A stretch of 64,000 nt of DNA from Setophaga petechia (GCA_024362935.1 JANCRA010000030.1:7236096-7300095), one strand, 5' to 3'; positions 38,501 to 51,583 are shown, counted from the first letter of the stretch. Notes: generated by a model not told the origin, from the sequence alone. Numbers and translations are program-made.

Positions 38501-41500
38501 CTGTGATTTCCCTGGGAACAGCAAGCCTGGTGAGAAGCAGAGAGGGAGGAAATGTCCCACTCCATCCCAAGGAGCTGCTCTCAGTGGAGATGGTTTGTCA
38601 GGCAAGGAAGTTTTCCTGTGCAAAGCCCCTGAGGAGTGTAAGGGAGGTGATTTATCCCTTCCTGGAGGGGGATTCCAGCCTGCCAGCACCAGCAGGATAA
38701 TGTGCCCCTGTTTTCCTGAGCCCAGGGATAACACTTGAGTGTTTTAAGGAGCAGGTGGAGCGTGTGACACCCGGGAAACCTGAGCTGCTCCCATCTGCTG
38801 TCCCTTCTGCGAGGCATTTCTCCACTAATGGCAAGGAGCAGAGCCTCAGGCTGGTGCACAGGAGCTCCTGCAGCTCTGCTGGGATGGACAGGGCTGTGCT
38901 GGATCCTCCTGGCAGAAAAATATTCAGCCTACAGTCTGGAATGGCACCCTGCAGGAGTTCCAGCTGCCCTGGCTGGGTGTGCGGACCCCTGACATCCCTG
39001 CTCTGAAGGGAGCATCATGGCAAGGCACAGAAATCCCACAGGACACTGATTTCACCAACATTTTGAGCTTCAGATTGTGCTCCCATGGGAGTCTGGGAGT
39101 GGAGTTCTCAGCCCCACAGCTCCCACACTTCCAGAAAAGTCTTTCTGTCCCACTGCTGAGGTTTAATGCTGCTTCAATCCCAAAATGTCAGACTTTGGTT
39201 GTTCCCAGCACATCATTTTGGTAGTTCCCACCTTCCCCTTTTTCTTTTTTCCTCCTCTTTTTCTCCAGGAGGACAAGGCACTGGGGATCACCCCATTTCT
39301 GTGCACCCTGTCATTCTGGAACCCTGTGCCCACCACTCTGAGCACTCCTGGAGCTGCCCAAAGAAAATCAAATATCATTCCAAGACTTTTACACACCACT
39401 GAAAATGCTCCCCTCACTGGCTTCATGGAATTAAACAGATTAATTTATATAAAAAGCAGCATTAATTTACCAAGAGGTGGCTGGGAGCTGAGCAGGCACC
39501 AGCAAAGAGCTGACCTGGAGCTGCCTCTCCAAAATTTGGTTCCCACCTCTGACCCAGGAGCAGCACCAGCCAATGATCCTGGTCCTGTGAGGTAAAATCA
39601 CCCTATTAATGCCCCAAAATCCATTTTTATACAGCAGAATAGAATCAATTCTCCCTGTGCAGAACAAGACCCATCAGAGCATACCAAAAGCTGCTGAATT
39701 TAATTAAAATCACACTTTTCTGTTACATTACTCATCTCTGGAAAGAAGCACCTCACGGGGAGCCAAATTTTAGACACGTCCTCTGAAAAATTACAGTTTG
39801 CTTTTATTTGTGGTCTGGAACTTGCAGAAATTCTTGCAAGATGAATTCTGATGGAAATTCAGCAGGCGAAGAGGGAGTTACATCAGCAGCTAACACAAAG
39901 ATGAGGATGATGAGGATGATTTTGCAGGAGAGCACCCAGTCCAGTGTCACCACCCAAGGGTGAGCTGCTTTATCCTCAGCTCCAATCTGAACTGAGTATT
40001 TCTGGAGATGAGAAGACAAGAAAATAACAGCTCGTAGAATTTTATGTTTCAACACATTATCGAGTTTTTAAAAACCTCTCGTGTACCAATGCCTCACTCA
40101 AGCAAGAGAGATGATTTTCTCCTCACTTCAGCTCCACAGTGAAGAGAACAGATGGATAAAATCAAAAAGGGAATCCAGAAATGTCTTTCTTGAAAAGAAA
40201 GGAATAAAAAAGACACAAACTCTGTGGGGTAACAGCACAACCAACCACCAGGGAATGATTGGCCCAGTAAAGACCTGGGATGCATCTCAACCAACAACAC
40301 CCACTGCCCCACACTGGGAAACACCTGAAATCCTGAAATCCCCATTTTTAACTTGCAGCAAAGCAGCACAAGGAGATCTTTCAGCACTCTGAGTTCTCCT
40401 GCTGTACCATCCTATGAAATGTGTGCCAATAAAAATAAATAATCACCAAAATGGACCTTTCTGCCTGATTCCAGCACCAGCACATCCCAGCCAAGAGGGG
40501 ATAAACCCTCCTGCAGCACAAACCAGCTCCAGACAGCCCATCCTGAGGGCCACCAGGAACCCCTTCCCCAGGGAGGTGCAGAGACACCTGGGCTGTCCCA
40601 GAGCACCCAAGTGCCCTCTCCAGGCACATTTATCCTCATCCCCCAGTGCTGGAACCTCCCAGGTCCCCTATTTCAGAGCATGGAACCTTCTCCATCCTTG
40701 GAGCATCCTCGGGGGCAAGAGCTGCGTTTTGGGGAGGTGCTGGAAAGGTCCCACAGGGTGGGCAGTGACACAGGAGGAGGCTGAGGGAAGCACCAGTGAC
40801 ACAGGAGGTGACCCCAAAGCCCAGCAAGCCCCACCTGAGCCCAGCTCATCAGAGCTGAGCTCATCAGGGCTGTGCTCATTAAGCAAAGCTGCTGCTGGGG
40901 AGGGGGACAGAGAAGCTGCCTTTGCTTTGTGAGCAGATGCTTGTGGGGTGACCTCAGCATCCCCCCAGCCTACAAAGCAGGCAGGCAGGAAAACATGTCA
41001 GGGATATTTTTTTTTTCAGGCTCTCTGTGAGGATATAAACTTGCCAAAAACAAATCTGTTAATGTTGTTTTTTGTATTTTCTTTTTTTTTTTTAAGTGGG
41101 AAAGGAGCTGCTTTTCAGCCAAGGATTCTGCTTATCAACAAATGGAGGAGCTTTATGGTGACTCCTAAAGGTTTGGTGGTGTCAGAAGAAACAATCCCCA
41201 CCTGACCTCCTGCTTGTGGGGCTTGTGCTGAGCCTCTCTGAGTTTGTGCCAAAACTGGTCCCAGTTCCAGGAGAGCTCTGCAAAACCAGCAACTGCACCC
41301 ATTTCCAGACACAGATCCTCCCACAGCCTTCTCCATCCATTTTATAGCAACACTTAAAGTGTGTACAAGGAAAACACAACGGCAGTAAAAGAATAATGGG
41401 CAGAGTGAAATTCCAGAGAGCCCTTGGCAGGGAATAAAACAGGCCTCGTAAAACCAGCCTGCAGGAGAAGAGGAGCCCTAACAACCTCCCCAGCAGGAGA

Positions 41501-41770
41501 CACTTGAGGACTTAATTGTGAGTGCCTTTAATTGCTTGCCATTTTCACACCCAGCTGGATCTGCCTCCCATTCCCAGGGGAAGGGGGAGCAGAGACCAAA
41601 TCTGATCTGCAGGAAACTGAGGATGCTGGAGAATCCTTGTAAAGGCCATAAAAGATCTTCCCCATCTCCCTTCTCTCCTTCAGGACAGCAAGGGGAACAT
41701 CCTGATCAGCTCCAGCTTGTGCCACCACATCTTCTGCAAGATGGGGGGTTTGATGGTGGGATTGCTGCCT
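35506..41770. other. Intron upstream of W1, no feature recognised
   Basis: About 6 kb of unique-looking intron. I searched the minus strand for the CH-domain exons (expected words LFDPFDLFDV, SRLSLHSIAQNKGIR and FLCLKNIRTF) and did not find them. A T-run lies at about 41083-41096. Confidence 0.55.
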
Positions 41771-42090
41771 TAAGTTTTTGCTTTTATATTTTTCAGATTC
41801 TGTGCTGCTTTGGCGTGTAATTCTGAGCTTTATGTCAGGGGATGGTGAGCCCTGTGCACAGAGCAGGGAGACAAAACAATTCCTGCTCCAGCTGGGCACC
41901 AAGGACAAATGATCCAAATCTCAGCCCAAGAGCACAAAGAATGGTGGAATGAAGAGAGAAAAACAAGAAGGATGGGACTGGATGGGGTAGATCTGGAATT
42001 GGACAATGAACTGCAAGATGCAAACGGAGCAGAACTGATCAAAGTGAGAGACCTCGTGAGTGGCCGTGCATTTTGGGACCATTTTGGTTT
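41771..42090 (-). mobile_element. LTR-like repeat family B, copy 2 (inverted relative to copy 1)
   Basis: It starts gcttttatatttttcagatt, then cagagcagggagacaaaaca, gacaaatgatccaaatctca and gagcagaactgatcaaagtg, ending near cattttgggaccattttgg. This is the reverse complement of the second half of the copy at 28140. Confidence 0.75.
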
Positions 42091-42904
42091 TCAATTGCCT
42101 TTTATTAACTGTGGTGCCTTTCTGAGGAGAGTCACTGAGGGGTTCAGTTCATAGAGAAAGGATTTACTCAGATTTAGGGCCTCCACAAAGGCCTCTGAAC
42201 TTGCAAACCCCTTCCCTTCCTCAGCTGGGCTTTGCTGTGCACACATGAAAAATGCATGCAGGCAGCACGAGCCAATATTCCTGAACCTCCTGCTTTGCTT
42301 GCAGAACTCTGCTTCCAGAAAAAACACAGATCTCAGGGAGATGAATAAACACGTGCCCCCTGCTCTGCTCAGAGCTCCCTTTCAGCCCCCAGAGCACGAG
42401 GAGGATGATGGAGCCCAGAGGACGCCAGGATGTGCCACAGGCAGCAGGGAACAGCAGTGGCAGGAAAGTCTTAAGGAAAAACAGAGAAAAAAAAAGCTTT
42501 AAGAAAATAATTATAATCCTGGTTTATTGAGACCTGCAACAAGAAGTCTTGTTGTCCTCCAGAGAGCTGAGTTTGCTCAAGAAAACTTGGAATGAAAACG
42601 CAATGAAAACTCGGGAAGGGGATGGAAATTCTGGCTCCAAAGCCCAGGAGAAGCTTTGCATGACATCCCCATGCAAAGAGCAAGCTGCTCAGAATCCTGC
42701 AGGCTGCTGGGAAGTGCCAGCCAGCGTGGGAATGGGGTAATGGAATCAGGGCTGCAGTGGAAAATCCTAGCTGGATAATAAAGGCTCCTTGTTCAGGGAT
42801 GGAGCACAGTGGAACTTCTCCCTAGAAGTGCTGACAGTCCTCCAAAGACATGGAGAGAAGGATAAGAACCAATAACAAATAAATCTCCTCTCCTGAGCAG
42901 TGAT

Positions 42905-43110
42905 TTTTCAGATTCTGTGCTGCTTTGGTGTGTAATTCTGAGCTTCCTATGAGGGGATGCTGAGCTCTGTGCACAGAGCAGGGAGACAAAACAACTCCTG
43001 TTCTAGCTGGGACCAAGGACAAATGATCCAAATCTCAAGCCCAAGAGCACAAACAACGTGAAGAGAGAAAACCAAGAAAGATGGGATCTGCTCTTTATCC
43101 CTGTGTAAAA
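42905..43110 (-). mobile_element. LTR-like repeat family B, copy 3 (inverted, truncated)
   Basis: tttttcagattctgtgctgc, ctgtgcacagagcagggaga and gacaaatgatccaaatctca match copy 2, 1.1 kb away, in the same orientation. It is truncated where the 135-bp duplication begins. Confidence 0.75.
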
Positions 43111-43295
43111 CCCTTTAGGACAACAGAGGGATCAAAATCCCAGCAGAAAATTCCCAAATGATCCAAATCTCAGGCCCAAGAGCATCAACAACATGGACTG
43201 AAGAGAGACAAACAAGCAGGATGGGATCTGCTCTTTGTCCCTGTGTAAAACCCTTTGGGACAACACAGGGATCAAAATCCCAGCAGAAAATTCCC
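43021..43295. repeat. 135-bp tandem duplication
   Basis: aaatgatccaaatctcaagc at 43021 recurs as aaatgatccaaatctcaggc at 43156. Both units end ccagcagaaaattccc. The first half of each unit comes from LTR-like family B, so the duplication joined a family B piece to unique sequence and then copied it. Confidence 0.93.
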
Positions 43296-44639
43296 ACCCC
43301 ATCAGCACAGAGCCTGCAGGATTCTGCTTCCTGCAGGATTTGTGCAAGCAGCCCTGGGATGGGGACAGGCAGGCAGAGCATGGTCACAGCAGGGCTGGAG
43401 CTACAGCTGCTGCACATCAGGCACATTGCAAATAAAACACTGCATTCAGGATGGAGATTTTGCCCTGGTTTTGCTGCTTGCTTCTTGGAAGAAGCACTCT
43501 GTCATCTCCACAGAGATGCCCTGATAGCTATCTGCAGGACTCTGGGAAACACAGCTCCTCTGCCAAGGCTCCTGCAGCCAGAAATTATTAAGACAGAAAG
43601 AGTGGATTTCTTTTTTTTTTTCACTGAACAGCACACAAGATTGATTTTTACTTTTCTACACGCCATGAAACTTGTTCAAGGACAAGGAACAGGCTTTGGG
43701 ATTTATTTCACTGTTAATTTGCCTGATCCTGATTCTCAGGCCCTAAAATAGGGATTGGAGCAGAGCCACATTCATGCTGTGGGGCTGAAGACCATGCAAT
43801 CCACCCAGCATCCAAATTTCACTGTATTTACCATGGTTTTAAGCCCTGTGCCTAAGCCAACAAGATTTTTCCCACTTCCAAGGGAAGCATCTTCACTGGG
43901 AGAGGGAAGAGGATGGCCCCAACAAGCTGAGGTGGCTGATGTGAGCAACCCTTCAGGGAGCCAGAGCTGCTGCTGATTCCCACAAAATTAGATTAATTCA
44001 GATTCATTCACTGGAGATTAGTTTCTGCCATTGAGGGGTTTGTGATGGTGCAGCAAGAAATCACCTAATTTAAAGGAAAGAAGATGCAGCAATGGACAAA
44101 GGCAGGGCTCTGTGGCTGCAGGGGACAGTGAGATGGGAGGGAACATTCCCAGGAGGGCATTTTCCTGGAATTACAGAATTCATTTCCAGTCTGTTCTATT
44201 TTCCAGCTAAAGGAGTGACAGCATTGTCTGCTCCTGCAGAGCTGGAGGAGAAACAGGGTTAATACACAGGAAAACAGGGTTAGAAGCAAAGGCTCATAAG
44301 CTCTGTGCTATTCTTGTGTAATTACAGTGCCAAAGGCTTCCAAGATAAAGGATTTCAGTGGGAACTGTAAATGCCAGTTGTAAAATGAATCAGAAAAAAG
44401 CCACATACCCCACAAGAACAGCAAAGCCTCCCTTGTCTCTGCATCCCAGCAATGCCCAACCCTCACACAACCAACAGGGCTCAGCAAAACCTCCCCAGGG
44501 GATGGAGCTCCTTCATCCTCTGAGCTGCATCCAGGACCCCCCTCCCTGCCTTGGGAAGGGCTTTGCCAGGGGTCACACCTGGAACCTCCCAGTGATGCCC
44601 CAAGACTTAAACCCAGCTACAGCAATGCTGTGATGGCCC
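43296..44639. other. Intron upstream of W1, no feature recognised
   Basis: No repeat or exon was recognised. A T-run lies at about 43611-43621. Confidence 0.6.
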
Positions 44640-45743
44640 TGCCAAGGGGAGAGAAGGATGAGGAGGACTCCATGGATGTCAGAAGGCTAATTAATTACTT
44701 TATTATACTATATTATAGTATAATAATACTATATATTATATATATAATATTCTCTCTCTCTCTCTCTATATATATACTATATATATACTATATATATAAT
44801 AATATTATATTATTCTAGTAATATATTTTATATATTTATATATATAGTAATATATATATAATATATTATATATAATAGTAATATATTATATTATTCTATC
44901 TATTATAATATTATACTATATTACACTATATTATAAGTATTAAAATATTAAAATATTATAATATAGTGTGATGTAGTATAATATATATTATTTATTATAG
45001 TATATATATAGTATACTATATATATACACTATAATAAATTTATTATAGTATATATGGTATACTACATATATAGTATACTATATATTTAGTATAATATATA
45101 TTATTTATTATATTTATATAATAAATATATATTATATTATTTATTATTATTATTATATTAGAATAATTTTTAGTAGTAGTAGTAGTATATTATACTATAT
45201 TATTCTATCTAAAACTGAACCTGCCAAACACTCAACCCTGCACACAACTGCCCAGAATCTTGTGACCCAACAGTCCCAACACACAGACCCACACTTGGCC
45301 CTGACAGGCCAAGGAAAAAAAACACCATCACTATCAGAAGAGTAATTAATTACTTTATTATACTACATTATTCTATCTATTATAATATTATACTATATTA
45401 TAATATTATTATAATAGTATATTATTATTATTGTTATAATATTCTATCTAAAACTGCACCTGCCAAGCACCCAACCCTGCACACAACTGCCCAGAATCTC
45501 GTGTCTGTCACCCAATAATCCCCACACAGACACTGTCTTGGTCCTACAGGCCAAGGAAACAAAACACCATCACTGTGGGTAAACAATCCCCATGTTGCAT
45601 TCTACTCTGGCACAAACACAGGCACAGCAAGAGATAAGAATTGTCTTTTTCTTTCTCTGAGGTTCAGAGAACGTCAATCCCAGAAATATTCTTGGGAAGA
45701 ACTGTGCCTTGCTTTTCTCTGTGAAAGGAAATGTGGGGCTGCA
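44640..45743 (-). mobile_element. LTR (family A), minus orientation, with internal duplication and expanded TA tract
   Basis: Read on the minus strand it starts TGCAGCCCCACATTTCC at 45743 and follows the LTR at 108-516 closely: cagagaaaagcaaggcac, gaacctcagagaaagaaaa, gtttacccacagtgatggtg, then a TA tract and aataaagtaattaatta. At about 45330 it jumps back to the gatggtg position and repeats the middle of the LTR a second time, including a much longer TA tract (44690-45210). It ends near 44640. No target-site duplication was resolved. Confidence 0.8.
44690..45210. repeat. TA-rich microsatellite/minisatellite within the LTR
   Basis: About 520 bp of almost pure A/T with a (ct)n run at about 44752-44767 and many tatata and tattatta words. 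The part at 44889-45145 has a near copy at 47597-47790. Confidence 0.93.
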
Positions 45744-46639
45744 GCCAGCCCTGCAGTTTGTGCACATGAATCCCCCAGCCTCCAAACCCCTTGGATGCTC
45801 TTTTCCCATAAAACAAAAACCACTGCAGGCTCCTGCAGGACTCAGGGCTATCATCACAGCAAACAGCCCTTAACTCACAGCAAACAGCCCTTAACTCACA
45901 GCACATCTTTGTCCCCCAACCCTTGGCCCTGCCTCTCCCCCAGCCCTGCTGGGATCTGTGTTTAACAGATGGGAAGGCTCTGAGCTGGTTTTACACGTGA
46001 AAAGCTGCTCCCCTCCAGCAATCTCAGCACAGACAAGGCAGGGAAAATATGTTCCAACAGTGGGAATTGTGGCAGGGGTGGGTGGCAGGGCTGGGATCCC
46101 ATCCTTCCCTTCTTCCTGGCTGTGCCTGCCTTGGGATGCACCACAGATCCCCAGCAGAACAGCAACAGGACACATGTGGAGAAAACCCAATGTGTTCTGT
46201 GGCTGGGGGGGTGAAAACACACACACTCCATCCCCAGAAAAACGAGCAGAGGTAATTTAGGCTGCAAACTCATCCCTGTTATAGCCATAGACCTAATGAG
46301 ATGCTCCCAGATTAATAATACAAATGCACTCTAACAAGGAAAAGCAATTGCAAAGCAATTTTGCAGGGAGCTGAACAAAGAGCAGGATAACAGCTCTGCT
46401 TAATAGGGGCTGTCTGCTGCTTTTAATTCTTTCTGCACTGCTCCCTCAGAGGAGGAGCAGGCAGCACACCAAGGATGTGCCTGGGACACAGCCAGGGGAC
46501 ATTTCCCAGTTGTTTGGGGCAGAAAGGTGCCTGGCTCTCCTGCACAGGGGACACTGGGGTGATGCCACAGCTCCTGGGCACTGCTGGCTTTCCTGGAGTT
46601 GAGCAAAACCTCCAGAGAGAAACAGCAAAACTCTCAAAA
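45744..46639. other. Intron upstream of W1, no feature recognised
   Basis: The only repeat seen is a short tandem (cacagcaaacagcccttaact) at about 45855-45898. Confidence 0.6.
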
Positions 46640-47433
46640 CTCTCCCTGCTGCCCTCCCCAGCATGGACAATTCCTCATATTTTCACTTATTTTATCTGAA
46701 ACTACTTCTACCTGCATCCCAAAGGCACCTTTGGTGTCTGTTTAACCCCATTATGTAGAGCTTCTGAAGAGTCTGATGTGGTTAAATACAAGGAATATGG
46801 AGAGATGTTATTTTTTAAGGCATCATATGGAAAGGATCTTACCCAATTCCTTTGGTTTGAGCAATACTGTGGAAGGAGAGCCTGGATACTGCAGACAGCA
46901 AAACTCTCCCTGCTGCCCTCCCCAGCACAAACAGTGTACACAATTCCTCATATTTTCACTTATTTCATCTGAAACTATTCCTACCTGCATCCCAGAGGTG
47001 TCTAACCCCATTATGTGCAGCTTCTGAAGAGTCTGATGTGATTAAATACAAGGATTATGGAGAGATGTTATTTTTTAAGGCATCATTTGGAAAGGATCTT
47101 ACCTAATTCCTTTGGTTTGAGCAATACTGTGGAAGGAGGGCCTGAACACTGCAAATAGCAAATTTCTCCCTGCTGCCCTCCCCAGCACAAACAGTGTACA
47201 CAATTCCTCATATTTTCACTTATTTCATCTGAAACTATTCCCACCTGCATCCCAGAGGTGTCTGTTTAACCCCATTATGTGAAGCTTCTGAAGAGTGTGA
47301 GGTGATTAAATACAGGGAATATGGAGAGGGGGAGAGAGAGATGTTATTTTTTAAGGCATCATATGGAAAGGATCTTACCTAATTCCTTTGGTTTGAGCAA
47401 TACTGTGGAAGGAGAGCCTGGATACTGCAGAGA
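46640..47433. repeat. Tandem triplication, unit about 262 bp
   Basis: Units begin ctctccctgctgccctcccc at 46640, 46904 and 47164. Each contains attcctcatattttcactta, ccccattatgt with agcttctgaagagt, gttattttttaaggcatcat and cctttggtttgagcaatact. Internal indels distinguish the copies. Confidence 0.94.
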
Positions 47434-47596
47434 TCACCTGGAAATGAGAGAAAAAGAGGCTGGTGTGCTTACTGAGGACACAGGAAGGTTTGGTGGGAGC
47501 CCAAGGACCCCCAGCCTGGTGCTTGGAGCTGGAATGGAAGTGCTCCAGTCTCTCTGAGTGTCACAGTGTCACCATCAGGGCTGGCAGCACCCTGCT

Positions 47597-47790
47597 ATAT
47601 TATTCTATCTATTATAATATTATACTAGATTACACTATATTATAATTTTAAAATATTAAAATATTATAATGTAGTGTGATGTAGTATAACATATATTATT
47701 TATTATAGTATATATATACTATATATACAGTATACTATATATAGTACAATATATATTATTTATTATATTTATTTAATAAATATATATTAT
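47597..47790. repeat. TA-rich segment duplicated from the LTR at 44889-45145
   Basis: It shares tattattctatctattataa, aaaatattaaaatattataa and tagtgtgatgtagtataa in the same order and on the same strand, 2.7 kb away. It lacks the flanking LTR sequence. Confidence 0.85.
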
Positions 47791-49154
47791 AACATATTCC
47801 ACCACTGAGCACAAAAGACATTGAACCCTCAGGATATTACTGAACAGCTTCATCTGAGGAAATTCCATCCCCACACTCTTTTAATGAGCCCAGACCTGCC
47901 CTGACAGGTTTAATGCAACACTAAGAAGCGTTGAGAAAAACCCTCTTAGTTTGTGTTTTATTACAAAAGGATTACAACTCCTTTCGTGGCTCTCCTCACA
48001 CAAAATGATCTTATTGAGGCAAAACTTGCCAAGGCTGAACAGCTCTGACTTTCTGCAATTCAATAAAGATGCATCATCAGTTTGTCAGAGGTGGGTGCAG
48101 ACCATCGCCCTTTTCTGGCAGAAAACAGCCAGGAGTGATTCACAACCAAAATATTCTCATCAGCACTGCAATCAGAAGCAATAAAACCACCAGGATTTTC
48201 AGAAAAACTCCCATTTTTGATGGAAGTTTTAATTGCTATGGGGAATTTCCAATGAAGAGGAACAAAGAATGGGTTTGAGCTGGATTTAAAGTGTGTTTTA
48301 CCCTTGTTCACATTCACCATTTCAAAGCTGGAGTGATAAAAACAAAGCTGTTGTTTTTGGACTGGTTTTCAATCTCCTGGGATGGGACATGGATAAAGGG
48401 CTCCAGGTGTACAAACCCAACTCCTGGGGGCTGCTGCTGCCCTGCATCCAACCCAGCCACAGGGACCCCTCTTTATTCAGGAATTTTACTTGGGGATGCT
48501 CCCCTGCTTTGCTGAGCCACCTCCACACCACCCACCAGGGACCACATCCCTGGATTTTCTCCTGGGATAAATTCAGAGCCACATTTTTTATCCCAGGACA
48601 CCAAGGAGAGCCTCATCTCACACCATCCTTTCCCTCCACACTTTTTTGCAACCTTCATCCCTCCCATTTTTCACGTGCCATGAATGCCAGCCTGGCTGTC
48701 AGGCTGATTTTTGGGAATCACCCAAAAAGTGAGTGATTTCCATGTGGAAAACAGGGAACAGAACATCTCTGAAAGGCTCCAGGGCTCAGCAGGGCACAGA
48801 ACACCTCGAGTGGTACATGGAACACCCAGCCCAGACAGGGCACAGAGATGGAAACTCCACTGGCACCCCCAGCCCTGCTCCAGGGGGTTTAAAATAGCAC
48901 CAGGGAAGTCCCAGACTGACTGGATGAGTCTCTCCATGCTCTATTTTTAGCCTTCTGAAGTAAAAATCCAGTTTATGAATCAGGCAGTGCCACTGCAGGG
49001 TTTGGCTTCCAGGGAAATGTCAGAGGAAAGTTCCCAAAGTTCCCTGTGCTCCTCCCAGCAAGGCTCCCTCTGCTCTCTGCAGGGCAGCCCCAGGCTCTGC
49101 TCAGCCTGGCACAACAAACCTGGCACTGCTGCCAGCGAGGGGCCAGCACAGCCC
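47791..49154. other. Intron upstream of W1, no feature recognised
   Basis: No repeat or exon was recognised. Confidence 0.6.
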
Positions 49155-50045
49155 AGTGGGGATCCCAAACCCACTGATCCCAAATCCACTGATCCCAAAT
49201 CCATGGATCCCAAATCCACTGATCTCAAACCCACGGATCCCAAATCCACTGATCCCAAACCCATGGACTCCAAATCCACTGATCCAAATCCATGGATCCC
49301 AAATCCACAAATCTCAAACCCACTGATCCCAAATCCACAAATCTCAAACCCATGGATCCCAAACCCACTGATCCCAAATCCACGGATCCCAAACCCACTG
49401 ATCCCAAATCCATGGATCCCAAATCCACTCATCTCAAATCCACAGATGCCAAACCCACGGATCTCAAACCCACTGATCCCAAATCCACAAATGCCAAACC
49501 TATGGATCCCAAATCCACAAATCTCAAACCCATGGATCCCAAACCCACTGATCCCAAATCCACAGATCCCAAACCCACCGATCCCGAACCCATGTACAGG
49601 TGAGGAAGTGAGGAGCCAGCACAGCCCAGTGAGGATCCCAAATCCACAGATCCCAAACTCACAGATCCCAAATCCACACTCAGGTGAGGAAGCGAGGAGC
49701 CAGCACAGCTGAGTGAGGAGCCCAAATCCACAGATCCCAAACCCACAGATTCCCAATCCACACTCAGGTGAGAAAGTCAGGAGCCAGCACAGCCCAGTAA
49801 GGATCCCAAATCCATGGATCCCAAATCCACATATCCCAAATCCACTGATCCCAAATCCACACTCAGCTGAGAAAGTCAGGAGCCAGCACAGCCCAGTAAG
49901 GATCCCAAATCCATGGATCCCAAATCCACATATCCCAAATCTACTGATCCCAAGTCCACACTCAGCTGAGAAAGTGAGGAGCCAGCACAGTCCAGTGGGG
50001 ATCCCAAACTCACTGATCCCAAATCCACACTCAGCTGACAAAGCC
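49155..50045. repeat. 15-bp minisatellite passing into a 70-100-bp higher-order array
   Basis: 49155-49597 is about 29 units of gatcccaaatccact and variants. From 49598 the 15-bp units are interrupted by caggtgaggaagtgaggagc and cagcacagcccagt at about 49598, 49681, 49764, 49863, 49962 and (partly) 50033, which makes a second-level repeat. Because 15 is a multiple of three, long open frames exist in several phases on both strands (up to 355 codons on the minus strand, a five-residue FGISG-like repeat). They are products of the array. Confidence 0.95.
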
Positions 50046-50479
50046 AAGCCACCCAGTGTGAGGGATCAGGCACAAAAAGCCCCCTTGAAGCATCTCCAGA
50101 AGGGCTGTCCCAATATCAGGAATATTTTTCCCAACATCCCCTAAGAGCAAGACAAGCCCAGTGCCAGCCCAGCTCCTCCAGATCCCAGCCAGGGAAGTGT
50201 TTAGGATAAGTAATCCTCTCCATTTCTACAGGATTAAACATTATTAAAACTAACTCAGCCCTTAAGTGCTTGCTAAACTGTGTCTCATTTTCCCCCATAA
50301 AAAACTTTTTATTTTCAGGCAAACCAGGCCTGATTGTGGCTCTGGGGTTAGGTCAGGACCTGTCCCACACCCACAGGGCAGCAGGAGGGTCCCTGATCCC
50401 AGCTGAGGCTTTTCCCTGCTCCTGGAATGCCAGGACACACCAAAACAACTAAAGCAGATATTCCAACCTCAATTTTGCT
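50046..50479. other. Intron upstream of W1, no feature recognised
   Basis: No repeat or exon was recognised. Confidence 0.55.
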
Positions 50480-50650
50480 TTGCCCCTGGACACTCTGAAC
50501 ACTTTGGGCAACTTTGCCAGGGCCTCCCCACCCTCACAACCAGGAATTCCTTCCCAATATCCACCTAACCCAAATCTCTGCCAGTTTAAAGCCATTTTCC
50601 CTTGTCCTGCCACTCCAAAAGTCACCCTCCAAGCCATTTGAAAATGTTGT
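50480..50650 (-). mobile_element. CR1 LINE fragment (antisense orientation)
   Basis: The words ctggacactctgaacacttt, gggcaactttgccagggcct, ccttcccaatatccacctaa and aagccattttcccttgtcct follow the reversed CR1 3' region in order. Edges are approximate. Confidence 0.85.
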
Positions 50651-51583
50651 TTGGAAAGCTGTTCTCTTATCTGTGCATTTTCCTTCAGGAGATGCAGGGC
50701 TGTGGGTTTTAACAACAGGGGCTTATGCAGATTATTGCTATTATTATTACTTCTTCACCCATTTCTCAATGCAATTTCTTCCCTGGAAACTGCATTCAGC
50801 ACACAAAATTACCATAAAAGCTATATATAACACCCCACTGACAATAAGGTGGCAGGAATATAAATAGGAATATAAAGGTACCACATGCAGGTGGTGCACA
50901 GACACTTCTCTACCAGTGACCTGCAAAGGTTTTGTGGGCAAATTTCTGGTGGTTTTGCCATGAAAAGTGAGGGATGCCCTTCACATTCCTGAAATTCCAG
51001 TGAGTTTTGTATTTATGGTTCAATCCAACCACCCAGCTGATCATTTACTGACCAGAGAAATCATTGCTGCAAAACAACAGCACCACAAAGTGAGGCACGA
51101 GCCCTGCAGGTGACTTGGGGTTTAAAAAAGAGCCAAGTTCTGCACCTCATGGGAAAAAGAAGGGAAACAAAAATAAAAATATAAAATAAAATAAACCAAA
51201 ATAAAAATAAAAAACGTATAAATAAAATTAAAAACAATTAAAATAAATAAATAAATAAATAAATAACATAAAATAAATAAAAATGGAACCAATTAAAATA
51301 AATAAAAAATAAAATATAATAAAATAATCAAGACTCAAAGTGGGTTCCTCACACTCACTGGTCATTTTGGAAAACAACAAATTGAGTAAAGAAATGGAAT
51401 TTTTGAAAAGAATTAAATAAAAACCACAAGAGCCACACGACTTCAATAAAAAATTCACCACTTTTCTTCCTTACTACCAACACTTTCTTTTAGGAATTAC
51501 AGATTTTAAAATAAACCAAAGCCCAACAGAAAATAAATTATTATGTTCACTGCTCTTCTACTTCCTCAGGCATTGTTTATGGC
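50651..51583. other. Intron upstream of W1 with an A-rich run
   Basis: 51165-51340 is low-complexity aaataaaata sequence, including a short (aaat)n microsatellite near 51243. The rest shows nothing recognisable. Confidence 0.65.

Noticed and set aside
44690..45210. TA-rich tract considered as a centromeric or origin-type element
   Set aside because: It sits inside an LTR and shares that LTR family's TA tract. Simple repeat expansion explains it.
48980..50047. 355-codon minus-strand open frame
   Set aside because: It is the 15-bp minisatellite read in one of several open phases. It is open on both strands and shows no domain or splice signals.
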